A stretch of 44,442 bases of DNA, taken from an uncultured Prevotella sp. (lineage in GTDB: Bacteria; Bacteroidota; Bacteroidia; Bacteroidales; Bacteroidaceae). The stretch covers positions 1 through 44,442 of the forward strand of contig CAKQCV010000018.1 in the NCBI GenBank assembly GCA_934217675.1, written 5' to 3'. Below, one piece after another: positions 33,823 through 42,026 of this stretch (the stretch's first letter is position 1; every line of letters starts with the position of its first letter). The notes beneath the pieces were generated by a model, which saw nothing but the letters and a program-made list of their open reading frames with translations, was not told the DNA's origin and did no database searches. The position numbers and the translations under genes are program-made.

Positions 33823-34299
33823 TTAGAACTTTGCCATCTTTATTGCATCAACGGCACATTCATCACCTTTGTTGCCATATTTGCCACCACATCTGTCTTT
33901 TGCCTGTTGCAAATCATTAGTGGTGAGCAATCCGTAGATTACAGGGATTTCGCTCTTTGCATTAAGCCTTGCAATACCGTAGGTTACTCCTTGGCATATA
34001 TAGTCAAAGTGAGGTGTTTCACCTCTGATAACGCTTCCCAAGATTATAATGGCATCATATCCACCATTTAGAGTCATTTGGTGAGCTCCGTATATAAGTT
34101 CAAAACTTCCTGGAACAGTTTTCACGTGAATGTTCTCTGGCAGTGCTCCATGCTTTTCAAGTGTTGTCATACATCCATCAAGTAGAGCACCTGTTATCTC
34201 AGGATTCCATTCTGCTACAACGATGCCGAAGCACATGTTGCTTGCATCTGGCACTTTGTCAAATTCGTAGTCAGAAAGATTGTGTAGTGCGGTTGCCAT
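33823..34299 (-). CDS. ribH: 6,7-Dimethyl-8-ribityllumazine synthase
   Basis: RibH condenses the pyrimidine and 3,4-dihydroxy-2-butanone-4-phosphate precursors to lumazine, the step before riboflavin. The 158-residue protein has the substrate loops: [28 protein letters not shown] and [16 protein letters not shown] with the catalytic His. It usually forms 60-mer or pentamer shells. It sits 5 bp after a TPR membrane protein gene, so the two are probably co-transcribed; no functional link is evident. Riboflavin supply matters for the flavin-rich NQR complex. Confidence 0.96.
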   Translation of the reverse strand: MATALHNLSDYEFDKVPDASNMCFGIVVAEWNPEITGALLDGCMTTLEKHGALPENIHVKTVPGSFELIYGAHQMTLNGGYDAIIILGSVIRGETPHFDYICQGVTYGIARLNAKSEIPVIYGLLTTNDLQQAKDRCGGKYGNKGDECAVDAIKMAKF

Positions 34300-34304
34300 T
34301 ATAA

Positions 34305-35006
34305 TTATTTATTAGAAGCTCTTTCGATGTATTTGTCAATCTCCATAGAAACAGGAGAGCTTACGTATTTCTTCTTGATATCTTGATATATTTGCAAAGC
34401 GTCATCCTTTTTGTTTTGACTCTCAAGAATTTCTCCTGCCTGAATCAAGAAAGTTGGAGAAAGACTGTTGTTTGCATTTCCTTCAGCTTCGCTGTCTGCC
34501 ATCTTTGCTGCTTTCTTCAAAGCTTCTACTGCTTTGTCAAGTTGGTTCAAATGTGCGTATGCGTTGCCAAGTGCTGCTACTGCAGCTGGACTTATCATCT
34601 CATCATCAGCAGGCGAATACTCTTCAAGATATTTAGCTGCGTCATTCCATTTGTTTAAATTTGCAAAGCATAGTCCTGCATATAGGTTTGCAAGGTTTCC
34701 TGCATCAGTGCTGCTATAGTCAGAAGCAATGGCTTTAAAGCCTGCATACCCTGCACCGTCACCATTGAGTGCTTTGTCAAATTGCTGATTTGCAAAATAA
34801 TCCTGACCTTTTGCCAAGGCTGTGCTTGCTTCATCCTGGCGTGGACCTGCAACATACTCATTGTATGCAAGAACACCGGCAACAATAATGATAACTGCTA
34901 AAATTGCGTAGATGATAACTTTCTTGTTTTTCATGAAGAAAGCCTCATTCTTGTTCAAAGCGCTGTCAATATTGACTGCGCTGTCTTTTTCAAATGATTT
35001 TGCCAT
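34305..35006 (-). CDS. TPR-repeat membrane-anchored protein
   Basis: The 233-residue protein has a short cytoplasmic start, one membrane segment (about 29-50, [20 protein letters not shown]), and a tetratricopeptide-repeat region ([56 protein letters not shown]). The layout resembles YfgM-type proteins, TPR scaffolds of the inner membrane facing the periplasm. The partner is unknown. The promoter is divergent from recF, and ribH follows after 5 bp. Confidence 0.85.
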   Translation of the reverse strand: MAKSFEKDSAVNIDSALNKNEAFFMKNKKVIIYAILAVIIIVAGVLAYNEYVAGPRQDEASTALAKGQDYFANQQFDKALNGDGAGYAGFKAIASDYSSTDAGNLANLYAGLCFANLNKWNDAAKYLEEYSPADDEMISPAAVAALGNAYAHLNQLDKAVEALKKAAKMADSEAEGNANNSLSPTFLIQAGEILESQNKKDDALQIYQDIKKKYVSSPVSMEIDKYIERASNK

Positions 35007-35050
35007 TATTTGTTTTGTTTTTATTTTATTCCTTAATTTATAAAGCGTGG

Positions 35051-35058
35051 CAAAATTA
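35051..35058 (-). promoter_or_regulatory. -7 element of the TPR-ribH operon
   Basis: TAATTTTG on the minus strand fits TAnnTTTG, with only a T-rich -33 region. A leader of about 40 nt would precede the ATG at 35006. Confidence 0.45.
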
Positions 35059-35122
35059 CGTAAATATTCTCATATATTGAAATTTATACTTGTTTTTTTT
35101 CTTTATTGACATATAAAAGATG

Positions 35123-35130
35123 TAACTTTG
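35123..35130 (+). promoter_or_regulatory. -7 element of recF
   Basis: TAACTTTG matches TAnnTTTG, and transcription would begin near 35137. The -33 region is a T-tract (TTTTTTTTC) without a clear TTTG. Confidence 0.45.
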
Positions 35131-35164
35131 CAATGTTCTATACGCAAAAAGTATTTTGGAAAGT

Positions 35165-36268
35165 ATGTATCTAAAGAGATTTTCAATTATCGGTTTTAAA
35201 AATATAGCTCAGTCTACACTTGATTTATGTCCGGGTATAAATTGTTTTTTGGGGCATAATGGGGTGGGAAAGACGAATTTCCTTGATGCTGTTTATTATC
35301 TTTCATTTTGCAAAAGTTCTAATTGTTCCGTTGATTCACAAGTTATAAAACATGGAAACGATTTTTGCGTGTTAGAAGGCGAATATGTAGCAGAGAACGG
35401 TGATGAAGAAAACATTTATTGCGGAATGAAGCGAGGGGTGAAAAAGCGCTTTCGCAGAAATAAAAAGGATTATAAAAGATTGTCTGAGCATATAGGGCTT
35501 ATTCCGCTCATTTTGGTTTCCCCTTCTGATACATACCTCATTGAAGGGGCAAGTGATGAAAGGCGAAAATTGATGGATATTGTAATTTCTCAGACAGACC
35601 CTACATATATAAATTCTGTTAATCGATACAATAAAGCTCTTCAGCAAAGGAATACTCTTCTGAAAATGGATGATGAACCGGATTCTGCCCTTCTCGATAT
35701 TTGGGAGGAACAGATGGCTGTTGAAGGAGAACTGATATATGCCAAGCGCAACGATTTTATAAATAAGCTTGTGCCAAAGTTTCAGGATTTTTATTCGAAA
35801 ATCTCTGGAGGAAAGGAATCTGTTAGCTTGAAGTATATTTCCCATTGCCAGCGTGGACCTTTGCTTGATGTTATTCGCAGAGACCGTGCAAAAGACCGTG
35901 CCGTGGGGTATTCTTTGCATGGCATACACCGTGATGATCTTGAGATGTTGCTTGAGGATTATCCAATGAAGCGCGAAGGAAGTCAAGGTCAGAACAAGAC
36001 TTTTGTTATATCGTTGAAGCTTGCACAGTTCAAGTATCTGTGTGAGACAGCTTCGGCAACGAAGCCTATATTGCTTCTCGATGATATCTTTGATAAACTT
36101 GATGCCGATAGGGTTGAGCAAATTGTCCATCTTGTATCGGGAGATGCTTTCGGTCAAATCTTCTTGACCGACACAAACCGTGATCACCTTGACTCCATCT
36201 TACAGTCGTGTGAGTCTGAATATAGAATTTTTATGGTTGAGAATGGAGAAGCTATTGTAAATTCTTGA
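35165..36268 (+). CDS. recF: RecF recombination mediator
   Basis: The 367-residue SMC/ABC-like ATPase binds ssDNA-dsDNA junctions and loads RecA with RecO and RecR at gaps. It has Walker A GHNGVGKT (Lys36), the ABC signature region with SQGQNKTF followed by SLKLAQFKYL, and Walker B PILLLDDIFDKLD. A TTG at 35156 would extend it by three residues, but the ATG at 35165 aligns with usual RecF starts (MYLKRFSIIGFKN). Unlike in many bacteria, dnaA, dnaN and gyrB are not adjacent. A DUF721 gene follows after 79 bp, a common RecF neighbour. Confidence 0.95.
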   Translation: MYLKRFSIIGFKNIAQSTLDLCPGINCFLGHNGVGKTNFLDAVYYLSFCKSSNCSVDSQVIKHGNDFCVLEGEYVAENGDEENIYCGMKRGVKKRFRRNKKDYKRLSEHIGLIPLILVSPSDTYLIEGASDERRKLMDIVISQTDPTYINSVNRYNKALQQRNTLLKMDDEPDSALLDIWEEQMAVEGELIYAKRNDFINKLVPKFQDFYSKISGGKESVSLKYISHCQRGPLLDVIRRDRAKDRAVGYSLHGIHRDDLEMLLEDYPMKREGSQGQNKTFVISLKLAQFKYLCETASATKPILLLDDIFDKLDADRVEQIVHLVSGDAFGQIFLTDTNRDHLDSILQSCESEYRIFMVENGEAIVNS

Positions 36269-36347
36269 TTATGAGGATTTTTATGCTTATATATAGTGGA
36301 GTGAATTAGAAATAAGAAAGTTTTGTTTATAAAAGTTGTTGAAAAAG

Positions 36348-36638
36348 ATGTTCAGACGTGATGTTAAGAATCTTGCAGACGTATTAAATCTTTGTTTGCG
36401 TCAAAATGGTCTTGAAACTCCTTTGAACCAGCATCGGATTATTGATGCTTGGGAAAAGGTAGTAGGTCCGGGTATCTCTGCTTATACAAAAGAAAAGTTT
36501 ATAAAAAATCAAACTTTGTTCGTTAAAATAAGCAATCCTGCATTGCGTGGCGATTTGTCTATGATGAAGTCCCAACTTGTGCAGCGGTTGAACAATGCTG
36601 TAGGAAGCATGGTTATTGCTGATATACGGATATACTAA
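36348..36638 (+). CDS. DUF721 family protein
   Basis: The 96-residue protein shows the DUF721 (DciA-like) core: IDAWEKVVGPGISAYTKEKF, LFVKISNPALRGDLSMMKS and a C-terminal amphipathic helix. DUF721/DciA proteins load or activate the replicative helicase DnaB in many bacteria lacking DnaC; a role in replication here is inference from family and the recF neighbour. The ATG at 36348 is chosen over the TTG at 36336. Its last four bases overlap the 3' end of the convergent folate gene. Confidence 0.85.
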   Translation: MFRRDVKNLADVLNLCLRQNGLETPLNQHRIIDAWEKVVGPGISAYTKEKFIKNQTLFVKISNPALRGDLSMMKSQLVQRLNNAVGSMVIADIRIY

Positions 36639-37168
36639 ATTATAATGTCCATTTTTATGTCATACTTGTCTGTTGGTATTTTATCGAATTTCTGAAAAGG
36701 AAAACAAATTCCAATCTTTAGCTTTTCTGGAACTTTCTCTAAAAATCTGTCATAAAAGCCTTTACCTCTGCCTAAGCGGTTGCCGTGGGAATCAAATCCC
36801 ATTCCTGGCACTACTATGACATCAATAGATTTATAGTCTTGAAATAATCTTCCGCAAGGTTCCAATATGTTAAAACTGCCAATGTGCAGATCATTGTCGT
36901 TTGTATAAGTTCGCAATTCCATTTCCGTTTCACTTGTCACAACCGGCAGTATGATTTCTTTTCCTTTGTTTTTCAGTTCGTGGATAGCATCAAGTGTGTA
37001 AACTTCATCCGGTAACGAACAGTATAACATTATTGTTTTGGCTTTATTTATAGCAGAAAGCTCAAGGAGCTTTCGCATTATAGGTTGCGAGAGTTCCTTG
37101 AGCTGCGTGTCAGAATACTGTTTTTTCAGCAGTCTTACTTCTTTTCTTAATTCTTTTTTTGTTAGCAT
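36635..37168 (-). CDS. 5-Formyltetrahydrofolate cyclo-ligase
   Basis: The enzyme (MTHFS, YgfA/Fau family) uses ATP to turn 5-formyl-THF into 5,10-methenyl-THF, returning a storage or inhibitory folate to one-carbon metabolism. The 177-residue protein has IMLYCSLPDEVYT near the start and the hallmark VVPGMGFDSHGNRLGRGKGF (ATP-binding loop), with YDRFL after it. It is the last gene of the dcp-comEB-ctp run, 32 bp after the S41 protease, and overlaps DUF721 by 4 bp at its 3' end. Confidence 0.94.
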   Translation of the reverse strand: MLTKKELRKEVRLLKKQYSDTQLKELSQPIMRKLLELSAINKAKTIMLYCSLPDEVYTLDAIHELKNKGKEIILPVVTSETEMELRTYTNDNDLHIGSFNILEPCGRLFQDYKSIDVIVVPGMGFDSHGNRLGRGKGFYDRFLEKVPEKLKIGICFPFQKFDKIPTDKYDIKMDIII

Positions 37169-37200
37169 ACTTTTGTATGTAATGCAATTCCGATAAGCTT

Positions 37201-38883
37201 TTACCTTGACAATCTTGCTCTTCCTATATTTTGTTTGTTCACAGTCTTTTGTTTCTTGGCTACTGTTTTTTGGGGAAAAGCTGCATTATTGTTGAATACA
37301 TTAAGAGCCGTTCTTATTACATTGTCATCTTGGTTGATGTATTGAGTCCATGCATTATCGTCAAGCATATTATATATAATTCTGCTGTTGATAGATTTCT
37401 CAAGTAATCTGTGTGATTTCTTAATCATCAGATTTCGGCGTTGCAGTCCGTTTTTGTTGGCGAAACTTGCAAACTGGTCTACTGTATTTTGTTTTTTGAG
37501 ATAATCTGCCAATTCCATCATCTCTTTGAAGTTATTCAGCTTGATGCGGTTGTTGTCTGTATATGTAAACGCAAATTGAAGGATAAGTCCGCTCAGGCTT
37601 GCTTCTTTGAAATAGGATGTTATGCCGATAGTGTCCTCCGGGACAAAAATGTCAGGTGTGATGCCACCTCCTCCATACACAATTCTTCCTATGCCAGTGT
37701 GGTAAGCAGGTCCTGTATGCTTTATACTGTCTTGCGAGAAGAACTCACCATGCTGGTATCTTGACAGGAGATCTTCTTCATAGTCTAAGTTGTCGCCAGA
37801 AGTATATGGCTTCTGTATGCAGCGTCCAGACGGAGTGTAGTATCTTGCCACGGTAAGCCGTATCATGCTGCCATCAGGAAATTCCATCTGTTTTTGCACA
37901 AGTCCTTTTCCGAACGACCGTCTGCCTATAATAGTTCCACGGTCATTATCTTGTATAGCTCCGGCAAAAATTTCAGATGCAGATGCTGAAGCCTCGTTTA
38001 TGAGTACAACGAGCGGTATGTTCTGATAACTTCCGCGTCCGTCACTCTTGTAGTCTACTCGTGGAGACTTGCGTCCTTGTGTATATACAATAAGCTTGTT
38101 CTTAGGCAAGAACTCGTTTATCATCTGTACAGCCGATTCAAGATAGCCACCAGTATTGTCTCGTAGATCTATAACTAAGTTGCTGAATCCCTCTTGCGAC
38201 AGTTCAGCAAGTGAAACGAGAAGTTCTGCATACGTGTTCTCTCCGAAGTTCTTGATTTTTATGTATCCAGTATTTTCGTCAAGCATGTAAACCGCAGAGA
38301 TGCTTTTTTGTGGAATGTCGGCACGCGTTATAGTGAAATATTTGATATTGCTTGAACCATATCTTACAACACCGATTTTCACCTTTGTGCCTTTCTTTCC
38401 TTTTAGTCTTCGCATAGCCTCTTCGTTGGTAACTATTTTTCCTACAAAAGGCTTACCGTCAACACTTACTATTTTATCACCTGCGCATACACCAGCCTGT
38501 TGTGCCGGTCCGTTTTTTATCACGTTTTGCACGTGGATAGTGTCTTGTCTGATAACAAACTCTACTCCTATTCCTGAGAATGATCCCTTCAAGTCATCTT
38601 GTGTCTTTTGCACATCCGCAGCACTTATGTATACGGAGTGAGGGTCGAGATCAGAAAGGATTTGCGGAATAGCCTTGTCTACAAGCGAGTCTATGTTCAC
38701 AGCATCAACATATTGATCATCGATTATGTGAAGCAAGTTGTTCAGTCTGTTGCTTCCTGAGTTTATGATACTCAGTCTGTTGCCAGAGAAATGGTTTGCA
38801 TAGAAAGTTCCAATGACAACTCCTATGATTACGCTCACAGCCATCAATAAAGGTGTGAAGCGGTTAGGCCTATTTTGTTTCAT
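37201..38883 (-). CDS. S41-family C-terminal processing protease
   Basis: The 560-residue CtpA/Prc-type serine protease is exported or anchored by an N-terminal hydrophobic segment (about residues 12-30, LLMAVSVIIGVVIGTFY). A PDZ domain (about 90-170, IGVEFVIRQDTIHVQ and AGDKIVSVDGKPF) precedes the catalytic core. The Ser-Lys dyad is Ser301 (in EASASASEI) and Lys326 (SFGKG), with 25 residues between as in E. coli Prc. A C-terminal extension of about 120 residues follows (from 440). The start overlaps the dCMP deaminase end by 14 bp, suggesting coupling. Substrates are unknown; the family trims C-termini of envelope proteins. Confidence 0.93.
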   Translation of the reverse strand: MKQNRPNRFTPLLMAVSVIIGVVIGTFYANHFSGNRLSIINSGSNRLNNLLHIIDDQYVDAVNIDSLVDKAIPQILSDLDPHSVYISAADVQKTQDDLKGSFSGIGVEFVIRQDTIHVQNVIKNGPAQQAGVCAGDKIVSVDGKPFVGKIVTNEEAMRRLKGKKGTKVKIGVVRYGSSNIKYFTITRADIPQKSISAVYMLDENTGYIKIKNFGENTYAELLVSLAELSQEGFSNLVIDLRDNTGGYLESAVQMINEFLPKNKLIVYTQGRKSPRVDYKSDGRGSYQNIPLVVLINEASASASEIFAGAIQDNDRGTIIGRRSFGKGLVQKQMEFPDGSMIRLTVARYYTPSGRCIQKPYTSGDNLDYEEDLLSRYQHGEFFSQDSIKHTGPAYHTGIGRIVYGGGGITPDIFVPEDTIGITSYFKEASLSGLILQFAFTYTDNNRIKLNNFKEMMELADYLKKQNTVDQFASFANKNGLQRRNLMIKKSHRLLEKSINSRIIYNMLDDNAWTQYINQDDNVIRTALNVFNNNAAFPQKTVAKKQKTVNKQNIGRARLSR

Positions 38884-39313
38884 ATTCTTCAGGATTGAGA
38901 TGTATTACTTCGATATTAGCCTTTTTCAGTAAGTCTATGCCATCTGTCAGACGATAGTCCTTGGCATAGACAACACGCTTTATTCCTGATTGTATTATCA
39001 GTTTTGAGCATTCAATGCATGGAGCGTCTGTCACATACAATGTTGCTCCATCGCTATTGTTGGAGCTTCGTGCAAGTTTCGTTATTGCATTAGCTTCTGC
39101 ATGCAACACGTATGGATGAGTAACATTATTGCTATCCTCGCATACGTTTTCAAATCCGCTTGGCGTTCCATTGTATCCATCGCTGATTATCATTTTGTCT
39201 TTTACGACAAGGCATCCCACTTGTCTGCGTTTACAATAACTGTTCTCCGACCAGATGCGTGCCATTCTCAGATACCGCAAATCAAGCTTGAATTGTTTAT
39301 TATTGTTGTCCAT
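38870..39313 (-). CDS. dCMP deaminase, ComEB type
   Basis: The 147-residue zinc deaminase converts dCMP to dUMP, the precursor for dTMP synthesis. Zinc ligands can be placed at His71 (HAEANAI, with catalytic Glu73), Cys99 and Cys102 (P-C-I-E-C). The N-terminus RYLRMARIWSENSYCKRRQV is typical of the ComEB/dCMP deaminase branch. It lies between the M3 peptidase (33 bp) and the S41 protease (14-bp overlap). The folate enzyme downstream also serves thymidylate metabolism. Confidence 0.94.
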   Translation of the reverse strand: MDNNNKQFKLDLRYLRMARIWSENSYCKRRQVGCLVVKDKMIISDGYNGTPSGFENVCEDSNNVTHPYVLHAEANAITKLARSSNNSDGATLYVTDAPCIECSKLIIQSGIKRVVYAKDYRLTDGIDLLKKANIEVIHLNPEEYETK

Positions 39314-39346
39314 AACTTATATTATATATGGATTGTCTATAACGTG

Positions 39347-41437
39347 TTATTCTTTTGTACTCTTTCTTTTGATGCCGTTTCTCTCGAGCAATGCATCTAT
39401 AGTAGGTTCCCCACCACGGAATCTCTTGTATAATGTCATGGGATGTTCAGTTCCTCCCTTGGAGAGAATGCATTCGCGGAATCTCTGTGCTGTATCTTTA
39501 TTGAATATTCCACTTTTCTTAAATACGCTGAATGCATCGGCATCAAGCACTTCTGCCCATTTATAGCTGTAATAGCCAGCAGCATATCCGCCAGCCATAA
39601 TATGGCTGAACTGCACAGTCATGCAGGTGTTTGGCAGTTGTTTCAGTACCATGGCTTTTTGCCATGCTTTTTTCTCGAATGGTATGATGTTTTCATTGAA
39701 AGGCTCTTTTTTTGTATAATAAGCCATGTCAAGAAGCCCGAAACTAACTTGTCTCATGCATCCGTATGCCACCATGAAGTTTCTGCTCTTTGCTATTCTG
39801 TTGATTAATTCATCAGGAATAGGCTCTCCTGTTTTGTAGTGGAAAGCAAAAGTGCGCAGGAATTCTTTTTCTGCAGCATAATTCTCCATGAATTGTGAAG
39901 GCAGCTCTACGAAATCCCACCATACATTCGTTCCTGATAAGCTCTCGAATCTGGTATTTGCAAACATGCCATGTAAAGAGTGTCCAAACTCGTGAAGAAA
40001 TGTTTCCACTTCTCCCAATGTCAGCAGGGCAGGTTTTTCTTCTGTTGGTTTTGTCAAATTCATGACAACACTGACATGTGGTCTGACGTTTTCTCCTTTT
40101 CTGTCAATCCATTGTCCTTGGTATTCTGTCATCCATGCCCCGCCTTGTTTCCCTTTTCTTGGGTGGAAGTCGGCATAGAAAACAGCAAGATAAGAACCGT
40201 CTTTATCATAAACCTCATATGCTTTTACGTCAGGATGGTATACAGGTATTTCTTTATTCTCTTTAAATGTTATGCCATATAGCTTGTTGGCAAGCCCGAA
40301 TACTCCATCAATTACTTTGCTCAATTCAAAATACGGTCTTAGCATTTCTGAATCGAGGTTGTAGCGTTCCAACTGTAGTTTATGGGAGTAGTAGCTGAAA
40401 TCCCATGGCTCCATGATGAAATCATTTCCCTCCATGGCTTTAGCTTTGTCTTCAATGTCTTTTACTTCCTCTTTTGCCGTTGGCATATAAGCATCTATAA
40501 GATCGTTAAGCAGCTTATATACATTTTCTGCATTGCCAGCCATTCGGTTTTTCAACACGTAGTCTGCGTAAGTGTCAAATCCGAGCAACTGTGCAATTTC
40601 GCGCCTTAGATTTACAATTTTCTTGCAAATGTCTAAGTTGTTCTCATTGTTGTCGTGAGTACAAACAGTGTTTTTCTGCATGTACATCTCTTTTCTTAAT
40701 TCGCGTTTGGTGGAATATGTCATAAATGGGCTGTAGCTTGGATAATCAAGCGTGAATACCCATCCCTGTTTTCCATGTTCCTTTGCTGCAGTGGCAGCAG
40801 CTTCACGTGCAGTTTCAGGCAGTCCGTCAAGGTCATTCTCATCTGTTATGTTCAGTATGAAAGCCTTGTTCTCTTTCAGCAGGTTCTGTGAAAACTGCAA
40901 TGACAGCATGCTTGCTTCTTCTGTGAGCTTGCGTAATTTTTCTTTCCCGTTTTCATCAAGTAGTGCACCGCTTCTCAGAAAGCCGTCATAACAGTTATTG
41001 AGAAGCATCTGCTCCTCTGGTGTAAGCTCTCTGTGATTGTCGTATACAGCTTTTATTCTTTCAAAAAGCTTTTTGTTAAGCCTTACGTCATTAGCGTGCT
41101 TTGTAAGAATAGGTTGTATCTTCTGTGCCAGAGCATCCATTTCATCGTTTGTCTCGGCACTAAGCAAGTTGAAGAACACAGTAGATACTCTTGATAACAA
41201 ATCGTAATATCCGTCCTTGTCGTCATCAACATTGATTATAGTGTTGTCAAAAGTTGGTTCTGCAGGGTTGTTAATAGTTTTTTCAATTTGTTCGTCATCT
41301 CTTCTGATGCCTTCAAGAAAAGCCTCCTCATAGTCTTCAAGCCTTATTTTATCAAACGGAACTGTTTCGTGTGGTGTTTTATAATGCTCAAAGAAAGGAT
41401 TCTTTCTTTCGTTCTTTTCTCTTGTAATTTCTTCCAT
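39347..41437 (-). CDS. M3-family metallopeptidase (dipeptidyl carboxypeptidase-like)
   Basis: The 696-residue zinc peptidase has the M3 motif H-E-F-G-H at 482-486 (FLHEFGHSLHGMF) and the N-terminal helical region of Dcp/oligopeptidase A proteins (NPFFEHYKTPHETVPFDKIR). It cleaves short peptides, releasing dipeptides or internal fragments. No signal peptide follows the chosen ATG at 41437, so it should be cytoplasmic. The frame extends to 41491, but the predicted transcription start (-7 box at 41489-41496) excludes that start. It heads the comEB-ctp-MTHFS run. Confidence 0.94.
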   Translation of the reverse strand: MEEITREKNERKNPFFEHYKTPHETVPFDKIRLEDYEEAFLEGIRRDDEQIEKTINNPAEPTFDNTIINVDDDKDGYYDLLSRVSTVFFNLLSAETNDEMDALAQKIQPILTKHANDVRLNKKLFERIKAVYDNHRELTPEEQMLLNNCYDGFLRSGALLDENGKEKLRKLTEEASMLSLQFSQNLLKENKAFILNITDENDLDGLPETAREAAATAAKEHGKQGWVFTLDYPSYSPFMTYSTKRELRKEMYMQKNTVCTHDNNENNLDICKKIVNLRREIAQLLGFDTYADYVLKNRMAGNAENVYKLLNDLIDAYMPTAKEEVKDIEDKAKAMEGNDFIMEPWDFSYYSHKLQLERYNLDSEMLRPYFELSKVIDGVFGLANKLYGITFKENKEIPVYHPDVKAYEVYDKDGSYLAVFYADFHPRKGKQGGAWMTEYQGQWIDRKGENVRPHVSVVMNLTKPTEEKPALLTLGEVETFLHEFGHSLHGMFANTRFESLSGTNVWWDFVELPSQFMENYAAEKEFLRTFAFHYKTGEPIPDELINRIAKSRNFMVAYGCMRQVSFGLLDMAYYTKKEPFNENIIPFEKKAWQKAMVLKQLPNTCMTVQFSHIMAGGYAAGYYSYKWAEVLDADAFSVFKKSGIFNKDTAQRFRECILSKGGTEHPMTLYKRFRGGEPTIDALLERNGIKRKSTKE

Positions 41438-41488
41438 ACTAACTTTTTCTTTGCTTTTTGCTAAAATCTTAGCATCTTTATATTTATG

Positions 41489-41496
41489 CAAAGATA
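41489..41496 (-). promoter_or_regulatory. -7 element of the M3 peptidase operon
   Basis: TATCTTTG on the minus strand matches TAnnTTTG. Transcription would begin near 41482, about 45 nt before the ATG at 41437. No -33 TTTG is evident. Confidence 0.5.
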
Positions 41497-41551
41497 GTGT
41501 TTTTCTCTCTTATGTGTATTATGCTATATACACATTTAACACATTTAAAAT

Positions 41552-41598
41552 CTTTCAGACTATTCTTACAGTACTTGAGCTGAAAAATAGTCTGAAAG
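41552..41598 (-). terminator. Terminator of the kinase-receiver operon
   Basis: CTTTCAGACTATT (41552-41564) pairs exactly over 13 bp with AATAGTCTGAAAG (41586-41598). On the minus strand it is followed by ATTTTAAATG. It lies 30 nt beyond the receiver gene stop. Confidence 0.65.
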
Positions 41599-41627
41599 TA
41601 TTGGTTCTGTTTCGATAGGATGGTGAT

Positions 41628-41987
41628 TTACCCTATCATTTCCTTTATTGCCTCTCTCAGCATTTTCATGTTGGTAGGCTTTGTGAAGTACTTGTTCATA
41701 CCGCTTTCCAAACCTTTTTCCTGGTCGGTAGAATAAGCGTATGCTGTAAGTCCGATAATTGGCACTGTTGTTGATATTTCGCGTATTCTCATCGTTGCCT
41801 CATTGCCATCCATTATAGGCATGCCGATATCCATGATTATCAAGTCTGGTTGCAGTTGCATAAATTTCTCTACAGCTTCCTTTCCGTTGAAGGCATGGAA
41901 TATTTGATATTCTTTTGACAAGACAAATTCCAGAAGCTTGTAGTTGCTGATGTTATCTTCGGCTATTAAAATTTTTTTAGCTTCCAT
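41628..41987 (-). CDS. Stand-alone response-regulator receiver protein
   Basis: The 119-residue protein is a CheY-like receiver only: acidic pocket AEDN near the start, phosphorylation site Asp53 (IIMDIGMP), Thr in LTAYAY and Lys in FTKPTN. It has no output domain, so it is an SDRR or phosphorelay intermediate. It lies 39 bp after a histidine kinase that lacks a receiver, so the two together equal a split hybrid kinase. The receiver resembles those at the C-terminus of hybrid kinases. The output is unknown. Confidence 0.92.
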   Translation of the reverse strand: MEAKKILIAEDNISNYKLLEFVLSKEYQIFHAFNGKEAVEKFMQLQPDLIIMDIGMPIMDGNEATMRIREISTTVPIIGLTAYAYSTDQEKGLESGMNKYFTKPTNMKMLREAIKEMIG

Positions 41988-42026
41988 AGGTTATAATTGT
42001 ATTTTTTTAATTATATGTTGTTTTTA

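Noticed and set aside
34300..35050. FMN riboswitch controlling ribH
   Set aside because: ribH follows the TPR gene by 5 bp, and no long structured leader is present in front of either gene.
35372..36187. Minus-strand frame of 271 codons antisense to recF
   Set aside because: RecF Walker and signature motifs are intact on the plus strand; the antisense frame is unstructured.
41438..41491. Longer N-terminus for the M3 peptidase
   Set aside because: The predicted -7 promoter box at 41489-41496 places the transcript start inside this extension.
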